From: Taeniopygia guttata
Taxonomy: Eukaryota; Chordata; Aves; Passeriformes; Estrildidae
DNA: 64,000 nucleotides
Direction: 5' to 3'
Assembly (NCBI RefSeq): GCF_048771995.1
Contig: NC_133063.1
Span: 72,466,014 to 72,530,013, forward strand
Position 1 is the stretch's first letter, and each line of letters opens with the position of its first letter. Position numbers and translations under genes: made by a program. Below are positions 46,469 to 58,855 of the stretch, piece by piece. The notes under the pieces were generated by a model that saw only the letters and a program-made list of their open reading frames with translations, did not search any database and was not told where the DNA came from.

Positions 46469-47398
46469 TGTGGAATTGTGTTATTATATGTTCTATTATG
46501 TATAAGGTCATTCCATGTATCCCCCCGCACTCTGTAAGTGACCCCCCGGGTTCTCCCATTTCCCCCCGCGGTCTGCCTTCCCGAGGAAGTGCCGAGTCAC
46601 TCTGTTTACGTCCCTCAGACCATCTGTCAGCCACGCAGCGGGGTCAGGAGACGACCTGGCACCCTTCCATCTGTCCATCTCCCATTGGACCCCTGCACCC
46701 CACTATCCCCAAGTCCCCCCGTGGCGTTATCTCATTGGCCACCCTGGGTTTCCCCTATCCAGTACTTATAGAGCGGGTTGGGGACGCCCCGGTGCTTTTT
46801 CTCCCGCCTGGCCCCTGATCGCTGCTGCTGCCCGGCCCGCGGCTTTTTCTCCCGCCTGATTCCTGCGTGCTGCCGCGGCTCTCTCTCTCGCCCGGCCCCT
46901 GACTGCCGCAGCCGCCGCCGCTTGCATCTGCTTCGCCACCACTGCCGCTGCCCCGGGCGATCGCGGCCGCCTCTGACTGTCCTGTGATCGCTGCCGCAGC
47001 CTCAACGCCGCCGCCGCCGCTGCCGCGGTCGCTGTGGCTCCCGCACGTGCCGGCCGCAGCGCCGCGGCTCCGCACGCTGCCTCTCCTGGATCGCAGCCAG
47101 CTTTGGAGCGCGCCGCCCCGCCCCCAAACCGGCAAGGCGGCACGGACAAACTCTAACTTAGCACGCAGAAGCCCTTTCGGTTTTTGCCTTCCCAACCAAG
47201 CCGCAATAAACCGAGATATCGCCTGCGGGGGAAAAAGTCTCTCTCCTTTTATTCGCCTCGGGACTTGCCTCGCTCCCAAACCCACGCAGCACTGGCAGAT
47301 ACCCGCGAGGGTTCGCCGGAAAACACGGAAGTTGCCAGCGCTCCCCCCCACCACGGAGCTAGCTGGGACGAAAGGGGGGACAAGAGAGCGCTAAGGCA
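46469..47398 (+). repeat. 3' LTR of the provirus (930 bp)
   Basis: Partner of 39146-40077. U3 carries ATTGG boxes at 46684-46688 and 46734-46738 and a TATA-like CTTATAGA (46765-46772); AATAAA is at 47205-47210. A 36-bp stretch (46664-46699), which contains the first ATTGG, is absent from the 5' LTR and is flanked by GCACC repeats, pointing to deletion in the 5' copy. The distance from TATA to AATAAA implies an R region of about 400 nt, long for a retrovirus. CpG density is high. Confidence 0.96.
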
Positions 47399-47404
47399 AT
47401 AAGC
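47399..47404. repeat. Right target-site duplication ATAAGC
   Basis: Exact copy of 39140-39145, directly after the terminal CA of the 3' LTR. Sequence beyond it returns at once to AT-rich host DNA. Confidence 0.95.
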
Positions 47405-48420
47405 CTAGGAAATTTTTTTATTTTTTATGCCTTGCTACCTACCCATAAGTGTTAGTGAAGTTATTACAAGCTCACAAGAGAGAGACAATTAATGTTTTTA
47501 TTCCATGTTAAATATTTTCCTGATAGAACTGGGAGGGACGGAAAGCAATTCAAGCCACTTAAAATAATGAGCTATTTCCACCCCTTATAGCACTTAAAAT
47601 AATTGTCTTGGGGAGGGTGAAGAGTCATTCCTGGCAATAATTTACTATGTTCTCTTCATATTATTCCTTTCAACGATATCAAGGTTGTCTGTAATAAATG
47701 GCTCTTCTACAGTTGACAACTATGATAACACTGTTCACTTCCCATAATAAATAAGACCAGCCTTCAGTGCCACTTTCATTGACATTTATCTTGTGACTCT
47801 ACAGGTTTTTTAATCAGTGCAAGGCCAAACATATACCTTACTGTGTTTGTGACAGGTCCTGAGCCTGACTGTACAGCTGCTATTGTAGTGCATAAACATC
47901 TACCCCCTTTACCTAATAAGCAAACATTAGCTGACATCAAGTGATGTGCAAATGAAAAAAGAGGGGAGAGGTTGCATGTGCAACACCCTTAAGATGTCAA
48001 AAGTGAATCTTTCAACAGCAAGATAAAAAGTAGGACAGCAATCATGACCTGTTTTGCATGCACTTCCTGACCTCCCATGCTTTTCCACTGTCTGCCTGGG
48101 GACAATGAGAAGCTCTGTGCTTTGAATAATGAATGTTGTATCTTTCTAGGAGAGCCCAGAAGATTCATGTCAGGTCTGGGTCTGAGTTACTGTCATTTCC
48201 CTTGGAGACATTACTTGCAAAACTCATAACTGGCTGAAGAGCTATTAATAAGCTACAAACAAAAGGACTACTGTTCAGAAGACAGAATCCTTCTGCTATT
48301 GTCTTGAAGAAATAAGCTTTGTCTTAGAGGCAAGAAAATACACCATTAATAGCAGTTAATACACATTATGAAATTCGTAAATACAAGTAATTATTTAGCA
48401 TAAATACTGAAAGAAATCTA
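47405..48420. other. Intergenic DNA right of the provirus
   Basis: AT-rich, no gene or named repeat recognised. Confidence 0.55.
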
Positions 48421-48555
48421 CTTCAAGGCCAGATTGGATGGGGCGTTGAGCAACCTGTTCTAGAGGAAAGTGTTACTGCCTGTGGCAGGGGCATTGGAGC
48501 TAGAGGTTCTTCCAGGTCATTTTCAATCCTTTCCATTCTAGGAGTCTATGAATTC
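48421..48555 (+). mobile_element. CR1 LINE 3' end fragment (+)
   Basis: CAAGGCCAGATTGGATGGGG, TTGAGCAACCTGTTCTAGAG, GTGTTACTGCCTGTGGCAGG and the decayed tail TTCCAGGTCATTTTCAATCC followed by ATTCTAGGAGTCTATGA are the standard CR1 3' order. About 135 bp; non-coding. Confidence 0.88.
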
Positions 48556-51500
48556 AAGAAGTGAACTTATAAAAGACTAGAATCCAGAGGAATTAACAAA
48601 TAAAAGAATACAATATCTTGTCTCAAAAATTAAACAGCTTCATTGACTTAAAATTTTAATGTAAAAATTAAGGTCCCTTATGCTTGAATTAAAAATAACA
48701 TATTCAACAGAAATTTTATGAGACTGGAAAGTAACTATGCCTTTAGAAACTGTACAAATTGACTGCAGGTGTCAAAAGATTTTGACCTTTTTGAGCCTTC
48801 CTTCCACCACCTACCCCTCAACCCTCCCACAGTAGATGGACATAGGAATTCTTGTGTTGGAAACTGGACATATAAATCTGTTTCTTCCTGATGCTGAAGA
48901 AAATAAGAATTCTTCCTAGCAAAGTTAAACATGGAACAGAACACACTGTCAAAGTTTTCAGCCATTATTTGGCAGTCATGGCCTCGCAAGAGCAACCAAA
49001 TGGTGTGAGGATGGAAGATCCATGACAAGTTTAGAGCTCTGTTGAGCTGCATTGCATGCAGCCCTCCTCCAGAGGAAGGGTTACGTGGCAGAAGGCAGTA
49101 GTGTGCAAATGATCCGCAGCTTCCTGGAGTACTGGGGACAACTGACAAGAAGCAAGGGGAGTGCACAAGTTTTTACATGGAATGTTGTATCATGGTAAGC
49201 AACCCTAAAAGAATTTAATCAGGCTTAATGGGTGCCTGTGTCAAGCTACACAGTGTCTTTGCTGTGTTATGAGTTTTAGTGTGTGAGCCTAAATAGTTCA
49301 TTCACTGACAAAGAAATGGAAAGCACCCTCTCTAGAGACTGAGTTAATGGATCCTGAGAATAATACACTTTAGCTCCTGTTGAAACTGAGCTGAGTTCTG
49401 ATGATATAGTTTTGCCCTTTATGGGCGTGACTCTTTTTTTAAAGTTATTTTTGCCTTGAATACATGACACGGCCCTTGTGTTAGGAATATAGCTAACCTG
49501 TTTTTTTTTTTTTTAATTGAAGTCTAGAAATATGCAGAATGCTGATGATAAATATATAATTAAAAACAATCCTATCTTAACATGACAGATATGTAGGATA
49601 TCTTAAATCTATGCTGCTCAAACAACAAAAGGAATGCACAGTTTTTCCCATGATATTTTGCTGAAAATGAAAATAGACACTTTCACATCACTCAGTTTTG
49701 TAAGACAGAAAAGTTTCAGCCATTTAATCTTCATTCTCTCCAGGGTTAAATCACAAATCCTGAAGCCACAAATTTATTTTTTTTTTCTATAAATATATTA
49801 GAAACTCTAAACTGTGAAACAATGAGAGCACTAGATGTCTGTCAATTTCCATTAGCAAGACTGAAACCTGGAACAATATTAGCATCACTCAACAAGGAAG
49901 CTAGATACAAGGGTGTATCTGAGGTGGCACAGGGGAAGGAGTCATAGCACTGACATTTGGCCTATTGAGCACATCTCCCTATTCTGCAGCAACCTTGGGC
50001 AACTCTATGTAGCCTGCCATGTAGTAAAATAGTAGATTTTCATGGCAGCTACTTAAGTAAGGGAAGTTTTAAGGATTTGTGGTTTTTTCTCTCTTTTTTT
50101 TAATAGCAATGTGGAATAGATGTGGAAACTTGGAGAAATAGTTTTTTTTTACCATGGGATGAAAACGGGGGAGATGCTAGAAAAAATACAACTAACAAAT
50201 CCATTTTTGTTTTGGATATATACACAACAATTTTTCTTATAAAGTGTTGCTTCTCTTCTAGCAACCTTTCGCTTTCCAAGTAAAATATGTGCAATACAAC
50301 TAAAAACCTTATGACTGTTTTTGAAAATATTACCTTACCTATGGTCAGTTATCCTTCTCCACCCTGAGCTCCTAAAGCCTTCCCTCAATGAGTTCTATAT
50401 CCTCATGAAACATGCTCCTTCAGTTATCAGAGGGTCTTTGCTACAACCAAGTGCAATGAGAAGGTAGGTGCACCCATTAATTCTGTCACTAATTGCTAGA
50501 ACAGACCTTGATGTTTGCTTTTGACAAGTCCAACTGTGCAAACAGATGCCAGAACTCAAAGCAGAAAACTACTGTCTTCTTTATTTTTACTGAGCCCTCC
50601 AATAAAAACAAAAAAAACCAACAACAGATAGTAAGAGAATATCCCTCCAATCATTCCTGCCTTCCCTCAAAAAACCCAAACCAAATAAAACACAAACCAA
50701 AACCCTAGAAGTCAGGTGTAGATTAAGGAGACTAGAAGAGACTGAGTGGAATGGAAACAAGCAGACAAAAGAGGAGAGGAAAAGGTGTTATGCAATAAAA
50801 AGTGAAGGAGATTCTGAAGAATTCGATAGGTAGAAAGTGAACTAGAAAGGATCTAAGTTCAAGCAAAGAGAGATGGAAAATAAATGGCTTCCTGATCTTA
50901 TATGATGGTTCTTAATGGCTTGGAGTTATAATGGGGAATTTAACACCTGACTGTACTGTAAATGAAAGAGGAGAAAGAGAAGAAATTAATTTTTAAATTT
51001 TTTTTGGCAACCTAATAAGTGGAAGGTGTCCGTCCCCAGGATAGGAGGAGTGAACTAGATATTTCTTTTCCAAACCAAACCATTTTATGAGTCTGATGTC
51101 ATTTGACTTCAACTGTCACTTCAGTGACAGAATGAAAATTAGACAGTCATTCATAACCTCAGGACCAGCAGAGAAAGAAAAGTAAGATTGAAACAACAAA
51201 GCTTAAAAAAAGGGAGGAACTGAAAGACACGGGTGAGAGAAATTATGTTGAGTCAGGAAGTAATTGAATGTTAGAAAGAAAGCAACTGAATGTGTAAAAG
51301 TAAGATGTGGTTGAAACTAAAGCCTGTGATCACTTAATTAAATGCCATATTGAAAATACAGAGTAAAACAGTTTGAGCTGTGCTTCAAAGAGTTGAACTT
51401 CTACTTGCAGCACTTCCAAACTTCTGAGTACCTAATTTCCGGGTCTACTACTAGAGTGGATACATACTGTTTGCAAGAAATGGTAATTTTGCCAACAAGG

Positions 51501-51923
51501 AAAGCGGTAGCAAGCCTAAATCTTAACTGAATATTCCTACTGCCTTGTGTCTGCCCTTTAATTGCAGTTGTTATAGCAGAAAATACATATTTTCTCCAAA
51601 GACTTGAAGAAAGGTTTAAAGCCACTGAGTACCAGTATTATAAACCACGTGGTTAAGAATATTTTCATCATATGCTATAAGGGTTTAGCATTTTGTCATG
51701 TGTATTAGTCTTGGAAATGGTAAGAAAAAATTGCAGGTTTCGTTTGCAAAAATATGTTTATCCTATTACTCACATTCCCAAGTATTTTACAGAGAAATAC
51801 TGCCTATATACATAATAGGAAGAAATTAAGTTGCACAAACAGCCATGATAATTTAGATACCTAGTAATTTAAGAAGCAAAGTTCAATCAAAGGAACTGTT
51901 TTTCACAGCAAAAAAAAACCTGT
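48556..51923. other. Intergenic DNA
   Basis: Nothing gene-like found. T-run at 49500-49514; A/C-rich low-complexity tract at about 50600-50705. The 143-codon minus-strand frame at 48735-49166 has no recognisable domain. Confidence 0.5.
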
Positions 51924-51975
51924 AGCATCATGGAATTGTTTGGGTTGGAAAAGACCTTCAGGACCATCAAGTTCA
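51924..51975 (-). mobile_element. CR1 LINE 3' tip (-)
   Basis: ATCATGGAATTGTTTGGGTT followed by GGAAAAGACCTTCAGGACCATCAAGTTC is the reverse complement of the CR1 3' end. Similarity stops soon after, so only about 50 bp is assigned. Confidence 0.75.
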
Positions 51976-54900
51976 GAAAGATGCTCAATGGCTGAGCCAG
52001 GTTCAAGTAATCTGTTCAAGCAAAATTATAAAATCGTGGTAGAACAGCTGCTTTCCCCCACCAGTGCTATACATGAGGGGTGCACTAATGTTGGCAGAGA
52101 TCCTACTGAGAAAGCAGATAGGGCTGTACCACTGATCAGCATCCTCAGGCTCTACCAGATAAAGCTGAAGATTCCACAGGCACAGATGAACTTTGGCAAA
52201 ACAACCAGGAAGTTAAAAGCATGTAACAGAATACATTAAAAATGTAGACTGTCTAGAAATCTCCGTCCTTGGCCGCCACAAATCTTCATTGCATTCCTGA
52301 GCTAATAAGAATCGCTACAGCATTTTTCACCCAACCATGACCCATTCACTCAACTGAGCCAGGACGTAGCACAGGCTTGCTCATGGCCAAGACTTAACTG
52401 AGTAAGGCTGCATTTGAGTACATAGCGCTGCTGACACACTCTGAAAAGAAGAGGGATTGGAAAAAGACACATAAGGTGTAAGTTTAGCATGTTCCTATGT
52501 GCTCAGGACAAGTTCTCCAAAATAATTTCTGTTTTGTAAACAGAACAGTGTGTGGTTTCTGAGACCACGCTCTTGTACTGTTACCCAATTCAACTGTTCC
52601 TTTTCTTTCTAAGTTGCTAAGGAAATTTTAGAGAAACATGCTTATTTTACTATTTGAGTTTATCTTCTAGAAGGACTAAAAGCTGTACTCATAAAAACGA
52701 AATACAAACTGTTGCTGCATGGAAGAACATTTTTTGTACTTGGCTGGCATACTTTTGATGCTTTCATGAGGATACATGAGCATTGTGAAGAAAGACCCTG
52801 GTATTTTGAGTCATAAAGGTGGTTGTGCTTTCAGTCAAAAGGAAAATCCTTCCCTGTGGACAGAGGCAAACATACTGTATTTTGGAATCAAAGTACCAGA
52901 AACTGAAGTAGTGAGAATTTCTAATAACTAAATACCTCATAATTCTACATCCAGATAGGCAAAAGTAAGGTTTGAAAGTTACTAACTGGGAGACCAAGTT
53001 AAATTCACTCTGTGGATGGGAACATGATACATAAAGGCTTGAAGTGATTTTTCTGAGAGCCTCAGAATACCTAGAAAGAGAACTACAGTCTTCCGAACAC
53101 GAATTCAGTATTGACTCTGTTATGTTGATGCACCTTTTTTTCCCCCAAGATTTCTTCCCCTATTCAGGACAAGAAATTATCCTTACGTAACATTTCTATA
53201 TCAATATATAACAGACTAAAAATCATCCCCACAAATTTTCTCTAGTTAATATGTAAAATATCTTCAATCTGATCTTTCCACTATGGATGCTATTTTCTCA
53301 CTCAGGATGATTCTTAACAGAACAAAACTATCAGTGCTTGTATGTAGGTCCAACTCTGTCAGCAGTAAACATGAAAATGGCTCCAGAAAACTGGTGACAT
53401 TTGGAAGTGATGTCAGAATAAAATAACATTAAATTTCATAACAAATCCTATCTCCATATTCAAGCTTTATGTTATGATGTATCTGTGATATTAGAAGGGC
53501 AGACAGTCAAAGGATTTATAAATATGACTAGGCAATTCTCACAATTCTTCTTGTAATGTGCAGAGCTGCAAAGGATGAGCATGATTCACAGAAGTTTTGT
53601 TATTCTTCTCCTTCCTAATGTGTCAGATCTGAGTGATTCTAGAAGTTTAATTTGGGGTTTTTTTTAATGTAAATGTGATGTAGCCTAATGCTTGGGGCTG
53701 GTGGGAGGGTTTTGGCACAAAAACACTGGATGGTTGAAAATTTTTTGACCCAAGAGGAAAAACTTTTAAGTCTCGATTGCTGAATTGAGTAATATTCTCT
53801 TGTTACTTTATCTAAAAAATGACACACATTATTAATTTCACAACAGCTAAAGGATCCTGTTCTGTTGGTGTATTGGGATTACAGCTCAGTGAAACAGGTT
53901 TTCAGTCAGTGGCTTGAAATCCTTGGGAGATGTGTGGCTTGTTTCTTAGGCTTCCTTTACCAACTGGTCTGTATAAAATACTGTCAGTAGATTTCAAACT
54001 ATTGTGCAGTGAGGATCTTCCTGCAGGAAAATATTATGAAGTTCACAATTGGGAAAAAAAATATTAAACCACTGAACTTGGAAATTGTTGAGGTGGCTGC
54101 ATGCTCTTGGCTGTTGAACAGAATTCTACACATAATCTCCAGTGTTGCTTACAGTCTTTAGGGTCCTTAGACTAAACTTGACCTGTAGGTGCAGTACATT
54201 GCTTCATGTATTTTTAAAGTAAAGTCTGGATTAAATAAATGGTATTTACAGTCTCTTTGCAGGGGCAGTAATGGCTAAGGAAATCATGTATGTACATAGG
54301 TAAAGCAACAGAGAAAGAATAATAATGCTCTAGATACACTTCTGTGTTCTCTGTGTGCAATGATTAATGCCTCTAGACTCAGTGCATAAGCAGTTGCTCA
54401 GAACACATTGAAAATCTGAATATGTCTTTGGTTCTGATTCATTTGGGTTCTTGTACAAGCCTGTGAAACAGCAAATGCTGCAGTCTCATCTCCTCCCTTT
54501 ACACAAAACCAAGAAAATAATAATCAGTGTTTCTGAACGTTTCTCCTGCATTCCTTTTTCTGCTCATCTCCCACATCATGGCAAAGAGTTCCAGAATGAC
54601 ATTAATAGCTTTTAGATGTCACTGAGACAGTGTGTCAAAACTGACAGAAGTAAAACACCCTGCTACTTTCTCACTACCATGTTCATGTTCCGCTGTTCAC
54701 CAGATTTTGGACACAGGACAATGCATAGCCTAACACCCCTGAGGCTGCTAGGGTGGTAACAGTCTGTCAGTGCTTTGACAGCTATTTCAAACGTTCACAG
54801 TTCTTTTTCTTACAGCTGTATGCAGTCTTAAATTTGGAGGAAGCCTGCTTTGGGGTGAATTCCCTACACAATGCCCCAGATGAAAGTTCTGACTTTGGCT

Positions 54901-57329
54901 GTTATGACCCAAACTTCTCCAATTCTATAAACATGCACTAGGCTTCATTTTGTTAGTGGATCTGAGGAATAGTCACCTTGATGATGATTATTAATATCTA
55001 TCTCCTGTTAGTCTCCCTGGCCATACTCACTTGCTTTAGTTCTAGAGTGTCTTCATTTCTTCTAAGGAATTATTTAGGAAGCTCAGCCTTACTCTCCCCA
55101 AGTAGGAGTCACGCAATGTGACACTGAAGCATGACCAATGAACATCCTTCTCAAAACACCTCACCCTCCTCTGGGTGTTGGCTTGAATAAACAAATAATG
55201 ATTGCTTCCTAGAAGCGTCAGACAAAGACTATTGGCACTGTGAGGTAACTGGCTGAAAGCAGGAAAGGCAGGACTCCTGTCTACCACACCCTATACTGTC
55301 ATGCACTTGGAACTCTCTTAATGCTCCTGCAGCCTTTGAAGACATGTCAAAGGCCCCATTTCTGTAGCCCAAACTCCACAGGTATGTTATTATGAGAAGT
55401 ACATTACCACAATATGAGAAATAAATCCCACAAAACTGGCTGTCCTCCAGGAAATTATTTTCTTTTAAAATCCTTAACTATTCACAGTGTGATATGACAT
55501 AACTCCAGGTTAAATCACAATCAAATTCTTACTGTACTATTGGAATCTGCCTGGCAGGATAAGGAAATAGAAAACTTCTATAGGCCTAAGGCACCTGCTG
55601 TCTGCCTTTTAACATATTTTTGCAGCATTATTTTTATAAAGAGGAGCCAGAAATGACTGTATCGGAGCATTCAGCTCAGTATGGTGGAGGATTTTATGTT
55701 GGCCAAAAGTTGAGATCTGTCTGATTGTCCAGTAAGTCAACTGAAAACCTTGAGTAGTCTCTGGACTGGGCTAGTATTTCCCACATCACTGAGTCAAATT
55801 CATCTTGGATGAATTATAGCTGGATGAATTCTAGGGCCTGAATATAGGTGCCTAGCTTTGCACCTGGCTTTGGGAAAATTCCAAAATTTCAGAATCCTAT
55901 TACAACACTGTTGGTCCTCTAAGACATCCTAATGACTGTATTCAATATAAATGGAAAAGAAATAAAGAGATACATTATTATGAAAGAAATACATTATTAT
56001 TAAATAAGTTATATAAATAATCTGAGCTGCTCTGCCTCATCCCTTAAATATGATATGCCTGTAAATAAATTTGCACTTGTTTTGTTGGTCTTTTCCCATT
56101 TTGAAGTCTAGCACTTCTAAATAAGCATATCTTTTATAGAAAGTAAAAAAAAGGAATAAACTGAAAACAAACCTCTAAGCCCCTTCCTTCTCAAGCTACC
56201 TATTGCTGTCCTGCTTCATGTCTTTTGTCCTCTGATTTCCCATGTGATTATCTTAAGCAATGATTCAAGAACTAAATCTTATGAAGAACTACCATTAAAA
56301 TAAAGAGCTCAGAATACAGGCTTGAAAGTAGTGGCCTGATTAGACTACATGTCTGAAGCTCATAAAATCAACTTGACAACGTGATCTTTGGAAATACAGT
56401 TGTGTTGCCTGATGGTACTATAGGGTTTTCTAAAAAATATTTTCACTTTCCTGGACAGAAACGGTACTGTATTCCAGACCTCATATGTTCAAATCATTTA
56501 AAGAAAAAAAAAAAAAAAAAAAGAAATAACCCAAAACCAGTGAAATCATTTCAGTTTACTTTCAAAATTTTTAACATAACATCCACTCTCCAGTTTCATG
56601 TGTAAAATCATGGTTTGACCTAAGTTAAGTCTAAGGCTGTGCTCAGTAGAGTAACGAGGAAGCTTTTATTCCTTGCTCTTAAAACCTGTGGGAGATGCAG
56701 ATGATCTCATGTGGCAATAGAAAGCTTATCTAACAAGAGGCTGTTAGATGGTATGGTCTCTTATACATAGAAGCATTCATATTTTGTTGGACTGAAATCT
56801 CAAGACTTTCGGCTACAGAAGGAAATGAATGCTTGATAGGGGCATTTAACAAGGCATTAACATTAGTGAATATCTCTATCTGAACTTAAAACAAAAAGAA
56901 AGAAAGAAAGAACCAAGCTAGCAAACATAGATCTAAATGATCTTACTTAGTAAGATACTAAAAAAATCTCTAAATCTCACCCAAAGAGTGGACAGCACAG
57001 GGCTGAAGAATACAGAGAAAAGGAGGAGGACTAGAGATACTGTTCAACACTATATGGAGTAACTTTGTATGACTAAAGCTCAGTTAAAGTCCAAACTGAG
57101 TAGAACTTTAAAGGACAATGAAAGGCCTTCTTTTTAAAACATGTTAACTTCAAAAGAGGAACCAGAGATAATACTGGTCCATTACTTGATCAGGCCAGTC
57201 ATCTCAAAACCAGTCTGTAGACAAAGCAGGGGCATTTACTGCCTTTTTGCCTGTGTCTTTAACATCAGTGAGTCCTAAATTCTCTTTTGGAAGGCAGTGA
57301 TTAGGGAAATGATAAACTCACAGCTAACT
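51976..57329. other. Intergenic DNA
   Basis: No gene or named element recognised over 5.4 kb. Small features: an A-run of about 20 near 56503-56522, an AAAG microsatellite near 56893-56912 and a short ATACATTATTAT tandem near 55970-55998. Confidence 0.5.
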
Positions 57330-58855
57330 CTGATCTTGAGACTTGCTGCTCCAGCTGAATGCATTTAAATTTATGTGGCCCAATGGGACCTATCCCAGTG
57401 TACTGAAAAAACTGGCTAATGTCATTGCAGAAACTCTCCCCATTATTTTTTCAACAATGTTTGGAGTCTGGAGAGGTCCCAGTCAACTGGAAGCACAGCG
57501 GATGCTCTCCCTGTTTTCAAGAAGTGTAGGAAGGAAGATTTTCGTTATTACAGGCTTATAAGTCTCACTTCAGTGACTGGCAAAATTATGAATAAATTTA
57601 TTCTGAGAGTTAGTGAAAAATACCTGAGACACAATACAGTCATTACTCATAACCAGCACTGATTCACAAGGGGAAATTCCTGCTTTACTAAATTAATTTC
57701 CTTTTATGACAAAGACACCCATCTAGTTGTCCAAGTAAAGGCAGTAATGTGGGTTCTTTGATTTTAACAAAGCTTTTGTTACTGTCTCTCAAAGTATCCT
57801 TTTGGACGAAATGTCGTAGCACACAGATACTCAAGTTCATTATATGTTGTGTGACAATTGGCTGACTCAAATAATGGGGTCCTATCAGGCTGGCAGCCAA
57901 TCACCAGTGGGGCTCCCCAATTTTAGGCCAATGCTCTTTGGTATTTTTATAAATTATCTGGATGTGGAAATTAAATGTGTATTAAGGAAGCTTGCCAGTT
58001 ATACAAAAGTAGGAGGAACTCTTAACTCCCTCAAGGGTAGAGAGAATTTACAGAAAGATGTGACTGAATTAGAGAGATGGCAATCACCAACTGCATGAAA
58101 TTTAACAAGAACAAGCATCAGATTCTAAGCCTAGGACAAAGTAATCCTGGTTATACATAACTGGTGGATGAGAGACTGAAGAAAAGCAAAGAAAGGCATC
58201 TATGTGATGGTTTAGGTAGATAGCAAGTTGGAGATGAGTCACCAACACGCCCTGGCAGTCAAAAGGGACAGATGTGTCTTGGGGTGCATCAAGCGCAGCA
58301 ACATCGACTGGTCAAGGAAGCCGATTGTTCTGCTCTACTGTGCACTGGTGTAGCCCATCTCAAGACCTGTGTGCAGCTGTGGGTGCGTGCCTAGGTACAA
58401 GGCTACTAAACTGCTAGAGTGTGTCCAGGGGAGGGTGACCAAAGGGCTGAAAGACCTCCAGGATAAGGCACTCAAGAGCAGCTGAGATCACTTTGTTCAC
58501 CTTGGAAAAGGTAAGGTTGTCCTTATCAGAGACTACAGCCTCCTCACAGCAGGCAGTAGGTTACTCTGTTGCTCTGGTGATCAGTAACAGGACATAAGGA
58601 AATGCAATGAAGATTCATCTGGGGAAATTCATACTGGACATTAGGAAAGTGTTCTTTATCAAGAGAGTGGTTGGCCACTGGAACAGGTTTCCCAGGGAAC
58701 TGATCACAGCTCCAAGCCTGTCAGAGTCCAAGGTGTGTCTGGATGATGCTCTTAATCATATAGTTTAGGTTTAGGTAGTTCTGCAAGGAGCAGGGCATTG
58801 GATTAGATTATCTTTATGGACCCGTTATAAATGAGGATACTTTATTATTCTAAAA
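57330..58855 (+). mobile_element. CR1 LINE, long fragment with RT-ORF remains (+)
   Basis: About 1.5 kb. Broken frames retain CR1 reverse-transcriptase features: LANVIAETLPIIF, a decayed YRLISLTSVTGKIM-like block near 57550, and TSYTKVGGTLNS-like sequence near 57990. The non-coding end follows (AAAAGGGACAGATGTGTCTTG, GCACTGGTGTAGCCCATCTC, TTGGCCACTGGAACAGGTTT, CCCAGGGAACTGATC, GATTAGATTATCTTTATGGA). Many stops and indels, so it is an old inactive copy. The left limit is approximate. Confidence 0.88.

Larger units (their letters stand above)
39146..47398 (+). mobile_element. Full-length env-less class II (betaretrovirus-like) ERV provirus
   Basis: An 8.25-kb provirus with paired LTRs, perfect ATAAGC target duplications, a primer binding site, a leader, gag, pro-pol and a polypurine tract. 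Class II assignment rests on the 6-bp duplication, a Lys-type primer site, the A AAA AAC frameshift site, and a pol closest in style to betaretroviruses (LPQG, YMDD, a D,D-35-E integrase ending in WGRGYAC). By eye the LTRs differ at about 50 of ~890 aligned sites plus two larger indels, so the insertion is millions of years old. Coding capacity is damaged by small frame-changing lesions and env is absent, so it is a defective fossil. It lies in the TYRP1-LURAP1L interval in the same orientation as both genes. Confidence 0.96.
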
